DNA of 64,000 nucleotides from Sphingobacterium rhinopitheci (GCF_022627575.1 NZ_JADEYQ010000003.1:1-64000); one strand, 5' to 3'. Positions 17,638 to 27,583 are shown, numbered from the stretch's first letter. Notes: generated by a model from the letters alone, not told the origin. Program-made: numbers and translations.

Positions 17638-17732
17638 TGTTTGAATGGATTAGTTTAAAATTAGTTTATTGATTTCAACAAGAAAATTTTGATAACTCTC
17701 TACGTTGATTTCTGTTTATAATTTGGTGATGT

Positions 17733-17752
17733 TATTGGGAACGTTCCCAATA
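17733..17752. promoter_or_regulatory. Perfect 20-bp palindromic operator, probably for the LacI regulator
   Basis: tattgggaacgttcccaata is a perfect inverted repeat with a central CG, the usual design of LacI-family operators. It sits between the divergent susC (ATG at 17637) and MFS sugar porter (ATG at 17860) genes, about 95 and 107 bp from the two start codons, so one bound repressor could control both. The LacI-family gene lies next to the porter. Confidence 0.75.
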
Positions 17753-17859
17753 GTAGTGGCAAATTATAAATAAAAAATAAATCCTCCAAATAATATCTGC
17801 ATAAAAAAAATGTGAAATATTCCATATTACTCTTTATCTTATACAGAATTAATCTACCT

Positions 17860-19188
17860 ATGAAAGAGATAAACAGGAAAACCAATCTACAAGTCATTTC
17901 ACTATGTATAGGCTTTTTAGGAATTCAGATTGGTTTTGCTTTGCAAGCTGGAAATGCAACTAGAATCTTCCAAAACTACGGGGCAGATTTAAATCAGATA
18001 TCTTTATTTTGGCTGATTGCCCCATTAACAGGTATGATCGTCCAACCTATCATTGGACACATCAGTGATAGATGGATAAAACATGGAGGAACGCGAGTAC
18101 CCTTTTTATTAGCCGGAGGCATAGTCAGTACTATAGCCCTTTTTGCAATACCAAATGCAGACCTGTTTATTTCCTTTATTCCCCCCTTATTATTTGGCGG
18201 AATATTTTTTTTATTGACAGATACAGCATTTAATATTAGTATTCATCCCTTGCGCGCTGCAATTGCAGATTACTTACCGCAGCACCAACAAAGCCAAGGA
18301 TTTACAACACAAACATTTCTAATCAGTATAGGTGCTATCATAGGTTCAGGGCTTCCCTATTGCCTACATGTACTATTTGATACTGAAAGCACTGCTGCAA
18401 CACATCAAATTGCAAGCAATGTCAAATGGTCATTTTATATTGGCGGCTTGACGCTATTGCTATGTATTATTATCACGTCTATAAGCATCATCCGTGTCAA
18501 ACCCATTAGTTTACATACCGCTGAAAATAGTCCTATCGCTTCCGAAACAAGATTATCCTTCAGTATGATCCCGCATGTAATGTGGAAAATAGGCATTATA
18601 CAATTTTTTAGTTGGTCAGCATTTTTTTTAATATGGGTATATATGACACCAGCCATTGCGCAACATTTTTACGATGAATACAATCACTTACCGACTTCTT
18701 CCAACTATGCAAAAGCGGCAGATTATACAGGTATTCTATTTGCTATCTATCATATATCTGCTAGTATATGTTCTTTATTACTACCATTCGTATTCAGAAG
18801 GCTAAGCTTGATATCAAGTCACAGTATAGCATTATGCTGTGGAGGAATAGGGTTATTATTGATTTATCTTAGCAATGACACTAGCTATCTACTAATAGCA
18901 ATGGCATTGATAGGTATAGCATGGGCAAGTATTCTAGCCACACCATTTATACTATTGAGCAATTATATTGCGAAAGAAAAAATAGGTCTTTATTTAGGGT
19001 TATTCAATTTATTCATCACATTGCCACAAATATTGAATGGCCTGTTTAGTGGTTATATTATAGATAAAATATTTGACAGTAGCGCTATTTATGCTATTGT
19101 ATTAGCCTCGATATCCTTATTCATAGCTGCAATAATAAGTATTGTATTCAAAAAATCATTAACACAGAGAAGACTTCCTGATAACTAA
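17860..19188 (+). CDS. MFS sugar:cation symporter (SLC45/GPH-like maltose/sucrose porter type)
   Basis: The start is set at the ATG at 17860 (MKEINRKTNLQVISL), since the upstream extension is not conserved-looking. The 442-residue product has about twelve membrane helices. GMIVQPIIGHISDRWIKHGG, with a TRVPF arginine motif in the loop after helix 2, matches the GPH/SLC45-type sugar porters that in Bacteroidota accompany SusCD loci and carry maltose or related sugars across the inner membrane. It is divergent from susC with the operator-like palindrome between. Its last 30 bp overlap the 3' end of the convergent LacI gene. Confidence 0.87.
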   Translation: MKEINRKTNLQVISLCIGFLGIQIGFALQAGNATRIFQNYGADLNQISLFWLIAPLTGMIVQPIIGHISDRWIKHGGTRVPFLLAGGIVSTIALFAIPNADLFISFIPPLLFGGIFFLLTDTAFNISIHPLRAAIADYLPQHQQSQGFTTQTFLISIGAIIGSGLPYCLHVLFDTESTAATHQIASNVKWSFYIGGLTLLLCIIITSISIIRVKPISLHTAENSPIASETRLSFSMIPHVMWKIGIIQFFSWSAFFLIWVYMTPAIAQHFYDEYNHLPTSSNYAKAADYTGILFAIYHISASICSLLLPFVFRRLSLISSHSIALCCGGIGLLLIYLSNDTSYLLIAMALIGIAWASILATPFILLSNYIAKEKIGLYLGLFNLFITLPQILNGLFSGYIIDKIFDSSAIYAIVLASISLFIAAIISIVFKKSLTQRRLPDN

Positions 19189-20169
19189 TTCCGAATGGAG
19201 CACCACTTCTTTTGGTGCAATAAATACACTTTCATTCTCCAGAAATTGCAACAGCATTTTAGCCCCTTCGCGTCCCATCTCTTCAGCCGGTTGGGTAACT
19301 GTGGATAATCCTGGAGACAAAAGAGGAGCAATTTGTAAACTAGAGAAAGCTATAATCTTGAGATCATCAGGAATAACAACCCCCAATCGTTGACATACAT
19401 AATATGTAGAAAATGCTAATCTTTCTACCGATGCAAATATACCATCTACATGAATATGTGCTATCAAGTTAGAAATAGTAACTTCATTATCGTCATAGGA
19501 ATTATTACAATTAACCACTAACTCATCCCTGTAGGCAATACCATATTTTGCCAATGCGTCTTTATAACCGAGATACCTATTCTTACCTATAGATTCTTCT
19601 TTATTTACCACCAAATAAGCGATCCTTTGGCACCCTTCATTAATCAAATGCGCGGTAGCATCAAAGCTACTTTGATAGTCATCCGTAATGATACGTGGGA
19701 GCAGCACATCGTCATAAACACGATCAAAAAAAACAATAGGCATTTTTTTAAAATCTATATTATGCAAATAACTATGGTCTTTTCCTTCACCGGTGACAGA
19801 CATCAAAACACCATCCACTCGACCATTAGAAATACTAGTTACAAATTCTCTTTCTTTATCCAAATCATCATCAGTCACAAATATTAAAACATGATATCCA
19901 TTTTCTTTGGCTATAGTTTCCACACCTTGAATAATTTGGGTAAAAAAATTATTTGCGATCTCCGGCACAACGACCGCAATAGTATTACTTTTCTGTCCTC
20001 TCATCTGACTAGCATAATGATTAGGACGATAATTGAGTTCTTTAGCTAAGGTCAAAATACGAGCCTTAGTATTTGGATTAATATCACTATTCTCTTTAAA
20101 AGCACGAGAGACAGTTGACTTGGATAAGTTTAAAGCTTTAGCTATAGAAATAATATCTACTTTTGACAT
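19159..20169 (-). CDS. LacI-family transcriptional regulator
   Basis: A 336-residue repressor or activator. Residues 5-60 are the LacI-type DNA-binding domain (ISIAKALNLSKSTVSRAFKE and hinge NYRPNHYASQMRGQKS). The rest is a periplasmic-binding-protein-like effector domain (TIAVVVPEIANNFFTQIIQGVE, VDGVLMSVTGEG, ending in STVTQPAEEMGREGAKMLL). It probably senses the imported sugar and acts at the 17733-17752 palindrome. It converges on, and overlaps by 30 bp, the MFS porter gene, so the two transcripts share antisense 3' ends. Confidence 0.93.
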   Translation of the reverse strand: MSKVDIISIAKALNLSKSTVSRAFKENSDINPNTKARILTLAKELNYRPNHYASQMRGQKSNTIAVVVPEIANNFFTQIIQGVETIAKENGYHVLIFVTDDDLDKEREFVTSISNGRVDGVLMSVTGEGKDHSYLHNIDFKKMPIVFFDRVYDDVLLPRIITDDYQSSFDATAHLINEGCQRIAYLVVNKEESIGKNRYLGYKDALAKYGIAYRDELVVNCNNSYDDNEVTISNLIAHIHVDGIFASVERLAFSTYYVCQRLGVVIPDDLKIIAFSSLQIAPLLSPGLSTVTQPAEEMGREGAKMLLQFLENESVFIAPKEVVLHSELVIRKSSLC

Positions 20170-20205
20170 ATCTATAATTGGTATAATAGCTTAAATATAT
20201 AGAAA

Positions 20206-20236
20206 AAAAATGGATGATTTTAAATCACCCATTTTT
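20206..20236 (-). terminator. Terminator overlapping the end of the dipeptide epimerase gene
   Basis: Arms aaaaatggatgat (20206-20218) and atcacccattttt (20224-20236) are identical to those at 12042-12072, again with a U-G wobble favouring the minus strand. The 5' arm of the RNA hairpin is formed by the last codons of the epimerase gene (KWVI and stop), so the terminator is partly coding. Confidence 0.7.
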
Positions 20237-21317
20237 CACATTTATCTAAAAACTCTTGTTTGATATCTGCTCCGATACCTATATCATTACTTATGCTGAT
20301 CGAATAGCCGTCGTACTGTATGCCTCCAATGACAGGATCTTCAAGATGACCTACCATACAGGTGTCGAGGTCATAGAATTTAACATTCGGAGAAGCATAG
20401 GCAAAGTGAACTTTTGCGGCTAAAGCTAATCGAGATTCTAGCATTCCTCCTATCATACAAGGAACAGCGTACTCTGCTGCTACAGCTTGAATTTTCAACG
20501 CTTCGTTAATACCCGATGATTTAGAGAATTTTATATTTATAAAGTCACAAGCGTCATTTTTACAAAGGCGTTCTGCGTCATAATGTGTATATACAGACTC
20601 ATCCCCCATGATAGGGACAATTGTTTGTGTACGCAATGCTGGCAATAAATGGTCGTTATAAGTACGCATTGGTTGTTCACAGAATTGTATTTTATACGGT
20701 TCTAAGCCTTGCAATGCTTCTATAGCACCTTCATAAGACCATCCCTGATTAGCATCAATACGTATAGGAATATCAAAACCAACAGCTTGACGAATAGCTT
20801 TGATACGCGCAATATCATCTTGAGGATGCTTTCCTAGTTTTACTTTCAGCGCAAATGCACCACCATCTTTTAGTTTTAATGCTTTTTGCGCCATTTCTTC
20901 TGGTGAAGCAATACCTAACGTGATATCCGTAATAATCTCACGCGGCTTCCCATTCAAATATTGATAAAGTGGCAAACCAGCATTCTTGGCTGCTATATCA
21001 TACAAAGCCATATCAAAAGCAGACTTTATAGTAGCATTACCTGCAATATAAAGGTGTAATTCTGCTAAACGTTCCTCTATAGCTAACGGATTCTTACCTT
21101 TCCATATTTTAGCAAAATCACGTGCGATAGCAAGACAGGTATCTTGTGTCTCCCCGACGATCATTGGAAATGCTGAGCATTCACCGACACCCACTATCGC
21201 GGAATCTGTAATAATCTTTATAAAAGTATTTTGAGCATAATCCATCGTACCTGTTGCTATAACAAAAGGCTCCATCGGAATACTCAAGCGATAAATTTCA
21301 ATCTCTTTAATAACCAT
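20220..21317 (-). CDS. Dipeptide epimerase (L-Ala-D/L-Glu epimerase-like, enolase superfamily)
   Basis: A 365-residue enzyme of the mandelate-racemase/muconate-lactonizing family. Catalytic residues are in place: Lys158 and Lys160 in LKVKLG, metal ligands Asp188 (RIDANQGW), Glu214 (CEQP) and Asp239 (MGDES), and the opposite-face base Lys263 (NIKFSK). The KxK motif and spacing match L-Ala-D/L-Glu epimerases, which recycle murein peptides, though other dipeptide specificities exist. It lies 50 bp upstream of the LacI gene on the same strand direction but ends in its own terminator, so a link with the sus locus is not supported. Confidence 0.88.
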   Translation of the reverse strand: MVIKEIEIYRLSIPMEPFVIATGTMDYAQNTFIKIITDSAIVGVGECSAFPMIVGETQDTCLAIARDFAKIWKGKNPLAIEERLAELHLYIAGNATIKSAFDMALYDIAAKNAGLPLYQYLNGKPREIITDITLGIASPEEMAQKALKLKDGGAFALKVKLGKHPQDDIARIKAIRQAVGFDIPIRIDANQGWSYEGAIEALQGLEPYKIQFCEQPMRTYNDHLLPALRTQTIVPIMGDESVYTHYDAERLCKNDACDFINIKFSKSSGINEALKIQAVAAEYAVPCMIGGMLESRLALAAKVHFAYASPNVKFYDLDTCMVGHLEDPVIGGIQYDGYSISISNDIGIGADIKQEFLDKCEKWVI

Positions 21318-21536
21318 AGCTTATTTCTATTGATTCACAACAATACGAATGAAATTCCAAATTACCAATCAAAGAACGAAAAAAATACAATATGGATTTC
21401 AAAACCCTTATTGAATTAGCAATAAATCAATATAATCATATTTTTATTGAAAATATTTCAAACATTTACGTTAAAAATTTATATATTAGCAAACTCTAAT
21501 TATATAGTAAACACAATTTATACACATAATAATAGA

Positions 21537-24500
21537 ATGCAGCAAGAAGGACTTTACAACCCAGAATTTGAACACGACGCTTGTGGTGTTGGTTTTGTAG
21601 CTCATATCAAAGGAAAGAAATCGCACAATCAGGTGCGTGACGCCTTGGTCATGCTAGAAAATATGGAACATCGTGGAGCTTGCGGATGTGATCCTGAAAG
21701 TGGTGATGGCGCTGGTATCATGATTCAATTACCACATGAATTTTTGTGGGAAGAATGTATTAATTTAGGTATTCAACTGAATGAGCCTGGATATTACGGA
21801 GTCGGAATGGTATTCTTACCAAAAGAAAAAACATGGAATGATCTATGTCGTTCCGTTATACTAGAAGCAATCAAAGAACGAGGCATGGATTTCTTAGGAT
21901 TTCGTGCTGTTCCAGTTAATAGAGAAGGAATAGGTCCTACAGCATTAGGTGCAGAACCAGAGATCATCCAATTCTTTGTATCTAGACCTGAAGGGGTAAC
22001 CAATACCGAAGATTTTGAACGGAAATTATACGTACTCAGAAGACTTATAATCCAAAAAATAAAATCCACCCAAGAATACCCTCTCCCACTATACATCGCC
22101 TCATTATCTTGCAAAACTATTATATATAAAGGTCAACTTACGACTTATCAAGTTGCTACATACTATTCAGACCTGAAAGATGAGCGCGTAGTATCCGCAT
22201 TTGGACTAGTACACTCTCGTTTCTCTACCAATACATTTCCTTCATGGTCATTAGCACAACCATTCCGTTTGATTGCGCACAATGGGGAGATCAATACTTT
22301 AACGGGTAACTTAAACTGGTTTTATGCAGCAGTAAGATCGCTATCTTCACCTTATTTTACCGCCGAAGAGATGGAGATATTGCTTCCGGTAGTAGATCGT
22401 GGACAATCGGATTCAGCATGTTTAGACAATGTAGTGGAAATATTGTTACACTCTGGGCGTAGTCTACCACACGTAATGTTGATGTTGGTACCTGAAGCAT
22501 GGGATGGCAATACACAAATGGATCCCCTAAAAAGAGCGTTCTACGAATACCACGCTACATTAATGGAGCCTTGGGATGGTCCTGCAGCACTTTGTTTTAC
22601 TGATGGTAAGATGATAGGTGCTACCTTGGATCGAAATGGCTTACGTCCTTTACGCTATGCTGTCACTTCTGATGACCGCGTTATCGTAGCCTCAGAAGCT
22701 GGTGCACTACCTATCGATGAGTCTATTATCATCAAAAAAGGACGCCAGCAACCTGGTAAAATATTCGTTGTGGATATGGAAGCAGGCGTAATCCGTAGCG
22801 ATGAAGAAGTGAAAGGCGAATTGATCCGTCAACAACCTTATGGTGAATGGATCAACAACTATAAAATTAAATTAGAAGAATTAGCTGACCCTAGAGTTAC
22901 ATTTACGTATTTATCTAAAGAGTCAGTATTCAAATATCAGCAAGCATTTGGTTTCTCTCGTGAAGACGTAGAAACGATTTTAACGCCAATGGCGCTTACG
23001 GGTTACGAACCTATCGGATCTATGGGAACGGATGTGCCACTTGCCGTATTATCTGATCAAGCGCAACACCTATCCAGTTATTTCAAGCAATTCTTTGCTC
23101 AAGTAACAAATCCACCTATAGACCCTATTCGTGAACGCTTGGTCATGAGTTTAGCAACGTTTATCGGTAATTCGGGTAATATATTAGTGGAAGACAAAAA
23201 ATCTTGTCACTGTGTTACATTAGAACACCCTATTCTTACGTCTAGTGAATTAGAAAAATTACGTTCTATTGATACTGGCCTATTCCAAGCTAAAACACTA
23301 CAAGCTTACTTTAGAGCAGACGGTAAGCCAGGTTCTTTAGAAGCAGGTATTGAACGTTTATGTCGCTATGCTGATGATGCTGTACGCGATGGTTTTGAGG
23401 TAATCATACTTTCAGATAGAGCTATTGACTCACAACATGCTGCAATTCCTTCTATATTGGCGGTATCTGCTGTACATCACCATTTAATAAAAACTGGAAA
23501 TAGAGGAGCTGTTGGTTTAGTTGTAGAAGCAGGAGATGTTTGGGAGGTACACCATTTTGCTTGCTTATTAGCTTTTGGAGCAACAGCAATCAATCCGTAT
23601 TTAGCTTTAGCAAGTATCCGTACACTTCAAGCTGAAGGTTTATTAGAAACAGATTTAGCGTGGGATGATTTAAAGAAAAACTATGTAAAAGCGATTTGTA
23701 ATGGTTTATTAAAGATTTTCTCTAAAATGGGAATCTCAACATTACAATCCTACCATGGTGCACAGATATTTGAAGTATTAGGAATCGATATCTCGGTAGT
23801 AGACAAATATTTCTGTGGTGCTGTTTCTAGAATCGGTGGTTTAAAATTGGATGATATAGCTCGTGAAGCACTTACAAAACATGCTCGTTCCTTCAACTCC
23901 GCTCGCACGACAAAAACACTACTCCCTGAGGGTGGTATTTACCAATGGAAACGTCGTGGCGAAGGTCACTTGTGGAACCCACAAACGATCCATTTATTAC
24001 AACAAGCCTGTCGTAATAATGACTTCAACTCCTTCAAAAAATACTCCGCACTAATCAATAACCAAAAAGAGCATATGTTTACGCTTCGTGGTTTATTAGA
24101 TTTTGCTAAACATAGAAATGCTATATCTATCGACGAAGTAGAACCAGCAAGCGAGATTATGAAACGATTTGCTACTGGCGCGATGTCATTCGGTTCGATA
24201 TCACATGAAGCGCATAGTACATTAGCTATCGCAATGAACCGTATAGGTGGAAAATCAAATACCGGTGAAGGTGGTGAGGATGAATTGCGTTACGAAAAAT
24301 TACCTAATGGTGATTCAATGCGTTCGGCAATCAAACAAGTCGCTTCAGCACGTTTTGGTGTTACTTCCAATTACTTGACACAAGCAGACGAAATTCAAAT
24401 TAAAATGGCACAAGGTGCTAAACCTGGCGAAGGTGGACAATTGCCTGGTGATAAAGTAGATTCTTGGATCGCTAAAGTACGTCATTCGACACCTGGCGTA

Positions 24501-26036
24501 GGTTTAATTTCTCCTCCTCCACATCACGATATCTATTCCATTGAAGATCTAGCACAATTGATCTTTGATTTGAAAAATGCGAATAGAGAGGCACGTATCA
24601 ACGTTAAATTAGTATCTAAAGCTGGTGTAGGAACTATCGCAGCAGGGGTGGCTAAAGCACATGCTGATGTAATCTTAATCGCTGGATATGACGGTGGTAC
24701 AGGAGCATCTCCTATGAGCTCCATCAAACACGCAGGTCTTCCGTGGGAGCTTGGTTTGGCTGAAGCACACCAAACATTAGTCCTAAATAAATTACGTAGT
24801 CGCATTGTATTACAAGCTGACGGCCAAATGAAAACAGGTCGTGACTTAGTCATTGCTACACTATTGGGCGCTGAAGAATGGGGTGTTGCTACCGCAGCAT
24901 TAGTGGCTGGTGGATGTATCATGATGCGCAAGTGTCACTTGAATACATGCCCTGTCGGTGTAGCTACACAAGATCCAGAATTACGTAAATTGTTCTCTGG
25001 AAAACCAGAAGATATCGTACACCTGTTCCACTTCTTAGCAGAAGAGATGCGTGAAATAATGGCTGAGTTGGGATTCCGCACGATCAATGAAATGGTAGGA
25101 CGTGCGCAGTTCTTGAAAAAACGCGAAGATATTAACCACTGGAAAGCAGACAAAATCGACTTCTCTTCATTGCTACATGTAGCACGCAATCAAGTAGGTG
25201 AATCATTACATAATACCGAAGAACAAGATCATGGCATGTCTATGATTTTAGATTGGGGGTTACTGAAACAAGCAAAAGAAGCTTTAGAAAGTAAGACACC
25301 TGTATTTGGAACTTTCAAAGTGAAAAATACGGACCGTACTATAGGCACATTACTATCCAATGAAATATCCAAATTATACGGTTCTGAAGGTCTTCCTGAC
25401 AATACCATAAACTTCAAATTTGAAGGATCTGCGGGACAATCATTTGGTGCTTTCAATACTAAAGGTATATCCTTCGAATTACAAGGAGAAGCCAATGATT
25501 ATGTAGGTAAAGGTTTATCGGGCGCTCAATTAGCAATATATCCAGCTAAAGAGAGTGAATTAGCACCTCACAACAATATCATTATTGGTAACGTAGCCTT
25601 ATACGGCGCTACATCTGGTCATTTGTTTATCAATGGTATGGCGGGCGAGCGTTTTGCTGTGCGTAACTCAGGCGCCACTGCGGTAGTAGAAGGCATTGGT
25701 GATCATGGCTGTGAATACATGACTGGTGGTCGTGCACTAATACTAGGTGACACGGGACGTAACTTTGCTGCTGGTATGAGTGGTGGTATCGCATGGATAT
25801 ATGATATTAACAAGAATTTCAAAGCTAACTGCAATCAAGAGATGGTAGATCTTGATCCGTTGGAAACGCAAGATGAGACAGAAATCATAGCATTATTGAA
25901 ACGCCATATATTATTGACAAAAAGCGAAAGAGCTACATTTATCTTAGAAAACTGGGCTTCAGAAAAGAGTAGCTTTATAAAAGTATTCCCGCGGGAGTAT
26001 AAAAATGTATTAAGAAAAAAAATGGTTGTAGCATAA
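21537..26036 (+). CDS. gltB: Glutamate synthase (NADPH) large subunit
   Basis: The start is set at the ATG at 21537, giving a 15-residue propeptide before Cys16 (HDACGVGF), the N-terminal nucleophile exposed on maturation; an upstream TTG extension is not needed. The 1499-residue protein has a class II glutamine amidotransferase domain (16-430), a central domain, an FMN-binding synthase domain (GAMSFGSISHEAH, GEGGEDELRY, KPGEGGQLPGDKV, YDGGTGASPMSS), the 3Fe-4S cysteines in CIMMRKCHLNTCPVG, and the C-terminal GXGXG beta-helix domain. It converts glutamine plus 2-oxoglutarate to two glutamates. gltD follows 19 bp downstream. Confidence 0.97.
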   Translation: MQQEGLYNPEFEHDACGVGFVAHIKGKKSHNQVRDALVMLENMEHRGACGCDPESGDGAGIMIQLPHEFLWEECINLGIQLNEPGYYGVGMVFLPKEKTWNDLCRSVILEAIKERGMDFLGFRAVPVNREGIGPTALGAEPEIIQFFVSRPEGVTNTEDFERKLYVLRRLIIQKIKSTQEYPLPLYIASLSCKTIIYKGQLTTYQVATYYSDLKDERVVSAFGLVHSRFSTNTFPSWSLAQPFRLIAHNGEINTLTGNLNWFYAAVRSLSSPYFTAEEMEILLPVVDRGQSDSACLDNVVEILLHSGRSLPHVMLMLVPEAWDGNTQMDPLKRAFYEYHATLMEPWDGPAALCFTDGKMIGATLDRNGLRPLRYAVTSDDRVIVASEAGALPIDESIIIKKGRQQPGKIFVVDMEAGVIRSDEEVKGELIRQQPYGEWINNYKIKLEELADPRVTFTYLSKESVFKYQQAFGFSREDVETILTPMALTGYEPIGSMGTDVPLAVLSDQAQHLSSYFKQFFAQVTNPPIDPIRERLVMSLATFIGNSGNILVEDKKSCHCVTLEHPILTSSELEKLRSIDTGLFQAKTLQAYFRADGKPGSLEAGIERLCRYADDAVRDGFEVIILSDRAIDSQHAAIPSILAVSAVHHHLIKTGNRGAVGLVVEAGDVWEVHHFACLLAFGATAINPYLALASIRTLQAEGLLETDLAWDDLKKNYVKAICNGLLKIFSKMGISTLQSYHGAQIFEVLGIDISVVDKYFCGAVSRIGGLKLDDIAREALTKHARSFNSARTTKTLLPEGGIYQWKRRGEGHLWNPQTIHLLQQACRNNDFNSFKKYSALINNQKEHMFTLRGLLDFAKHRNAISIDEVEPASEIMKRFATGAMSFGSISHEAHSTLAIAMNRIGGKSNTGEGGEDELRYEKLPNGDSMRSAIKQVASARFGVTSNYLTQADEIQIKMAQGAKPGEGGQLPGDKVDSWIAKVRHSTPGVGLISPPPHHDIYSIEDLAQLIFDLKNANREARINVKLVSKAGVGTIAAGVAKAHADVILIAGYDGGTGASPMSSIKHAGLPWELGLAEAHQTLVLNKLRSRIVLQADGQMKTGRDLVIATLLGAEEWGVATAALVAGGCIMMRKCHLNTCPVGVATQDPELRKLFSGKPEDIVHLFHFLAEEMREIMAELGFRTINEMVGRAQFLKKREDINHWKADKIDFSSLLHVARNQVGESLHNTEEQDHGMSMILDWGLLKQAKEALESKTPVFGTFKVKNTDRTIGTLLSNEISKLYGSEGLPDNTINFKFEGSAGQSFGAFNTKGISFELQGEANDYVGKGLSGAQLAIYPAKESELAPHNNIIIGNVALYGATSGHLFINGMAGERFAVRNSGATAVVEGIGDHGCEYMTGGRALILGDTGRNFAAGMSGGIAWIYDINKNFKANCNQEMVDLDPLETQDETEIIALLKRHILLTKSERATFILENWASEKSSFIKVFPREYKNVLRKKMVVA

Positions 26037-26055
26037 AATAAGAGGAATTAAAACA

Positions 26056-27522
26056 ATGGGAAAAGCAACTGGATTTTTAGAATTTGACAGAACACTTCCT
26101 CAAAAAGAGGGTGTAGAAAATAGAAAACAGAATTACCAAGAGTTTGTTCACTCTTATTCTGATGAGCAACTCAACAGTCAATCTGCTCGATGCATGAACT
26201 GCGGTGTACCTTTTTGCCACTCGGGATGTCCCCTAGGCAATGTTATACCTGAATTTAACGATGCCGTATATGATGGAAAATGGGAAGAAGCATATAATAT
26301 ATTGTCTTCAACAAATAATTTCCCTGAATTTACAGGACGTATTTGCCCTGCACCATGCGAATCAGCATGTGTATTAGGAATCAACAAAAACCCTGTAGCT
26401 ATTGAAGAAATTGAGAAACACATCATCGAGATTGCCTATAAAAAAGGGTATGTAAAACCGAATTCAAACAAAAACAAAACAGGCAAAAAAGTGGCCGTTG
26501 TAGGTGGTGGCCCTTCGGGCCTTGCTGCTGCGGCACAACTGAATAAAGCAGGTCATGACGTTGTATTGTACGAACGTGACGATAAAGTAGGTGGCTTACT
26601 ACGCTATGGTATCCCCGACTTCAAATTAGATAAATCTGTAATTGATCGTCGTGTAGAAATCATGAAAGCCTCGGGAATAGAATTCCGTACAAATGCTGAA
26701 GTAGGTAACAATGTACCGGCAACAGAATTAAATCAATATGACGCTGTTGTATTAGCCGGAGGATCAACGATCCCTCGCAACCTAAATATTCCTGGTCGTG
26801 AATTAAAAGGTGTACACTACGCTATGGAATTTTTAAAGCAACAAAACCAACGCGTTGGTAACTCTCCTATTCAAGTTGAAGAAATCCTTGCTACAGGCAA
26901 AAATGTGTTAGTAATCGGCGGAGGGGATACAGGTTCAGATTGTGTAGGAACATCAAATAGACACGGCGCTAAGTCGGTTACACAATTTGAGTTGATGCCA
27001 CAGCCGCCGCAATCACGTACAAAAGCTATGCCTTGGCCTACCTATCCAATGTTGTTGAAAACAACAACTTCACATGAAGAGGGATGCCAAAGACATTGGA
27101 GTATCAGTACTAAAGAATTTTTAGGTGATGACAAGGGTAACCTACGTGCAGCACTGGTGGTAGACTTAGAATGGGAAACAGATAACTTTGGTAGACCCAC
27201 GAAATTCAAAGAGGTAGAAGGATCTTTACGTGAGATACCGTGCGAATTGGTGACTTTAGCAATGGGTTTTTTACATCCTCAATTTGATGGATTATTGCAG
27301 CAATTAGGTATTACATTAGATGAACGTGGCAATGTTAAAGCTACTGAAGGTAAGTACCAAACTAATGTAAGCAAATATTTCACTGCAGGAGATATGCGCC
27401 GTGGTCAATCATTAGTCGTATGGGCTATTTCTGAAGGTCGCGAATGTGCACGCAAAGTAGATGAATACTTGATGGGTTACACCGAATTAGAAAGTAAAGA
27501 AGCTGTATATACTTACGCATAA
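26056..27522 (+). CDS. gltD: Glutamate synthase small subunit
   Basis: A 488-residue flavoprotein that passes electrons from NAD(P)H to GltB. The N-terminal cysteine clusters CMNCGVPFCHSGCPLGN and CPAPCESACVLG bind 4Fe-4S centres; VAVVGGGPSGLAAAAQL is the FAD dinucleotide fold and VLVIGGGDTGSDCVGT the NADPH fold. The FTAGDMRRGQSLVVWA motif near the C-terminus contacts FAD. It is co-transcribed with gltB and followed by a strong terminator. Confidence 0.96.
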   Translation: MGKATGFLEFDRTLPQKEGVENRKQNYQEFVHSYSDEQLNSQSARCMNCGVPFCHSGCPLGNVIPEFNDAVYDGKWEEAYNILSSTNNFPEFTGRICPAPCESACVLGINKNPVAIEEIEKHIIEIAYKKGYVKPNSNKNKTGKKVAVVGGGPSGLAAAAQLNKAGHDVVLYERDDKVGGLLRYGIPDFKLDKSVIDRRVEIMKASGIEFRTNAEVGNNVPATELNQYDAVVLAGGSTIPRNLNIPGRELKGVHYAMEFLKQQNQRVGNSPIQVEEILATGKNVLVIGGGDTGSDCVGTSNRHGAKSVTQFELMPQPPQSRTKAMPWPTYPMLLKTTTSHEEGCQRHWSISTKEFLGDDKGNLRAALVVDLEWETDNFGRPTKFKEVEGSLREIPCELVTLAMGFLHPQFDGLLQQLGITLDERGNVKATEGKYQTNVSKYFTAGDMRRGQSLVVWAISEGRECARKVDEYLMGYTELESKEAVYTYA

Positions 27523-27536
27523 GCAACTACTTATAT

Positions 27537-27583
27537 AAATGACAACACCTCTCTTTAGCATATAAAGAGAGGTGTTGTCATTT
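27537..27583 (+). terminator. Strong terminator after gltD
   Basis: Perfect 21-bp arms (27537-27557 and 27563-27583) with loop gcata. The arm core acacctctcttt pairs with aaagagaggtgt. The flanks are A/T-rich on both sides, so it may work in both directions, but only gltD needs it. Confidence 0.9.

Noticed and set aside
21447..21536. N-terminal extension of GltB from a TTG codon
   Set aside because: It would place 30 extra residues before the short propeptide; the ATG at 21537 gives the normal distance to the nucleophilic Cys.
24533..24931. 132-residue antisense ORF within gltB
   Set aside because: A frame shadow of a strongly conserved coding region; Ala/Pro/Ser-rich composition mirrors the sense codons.
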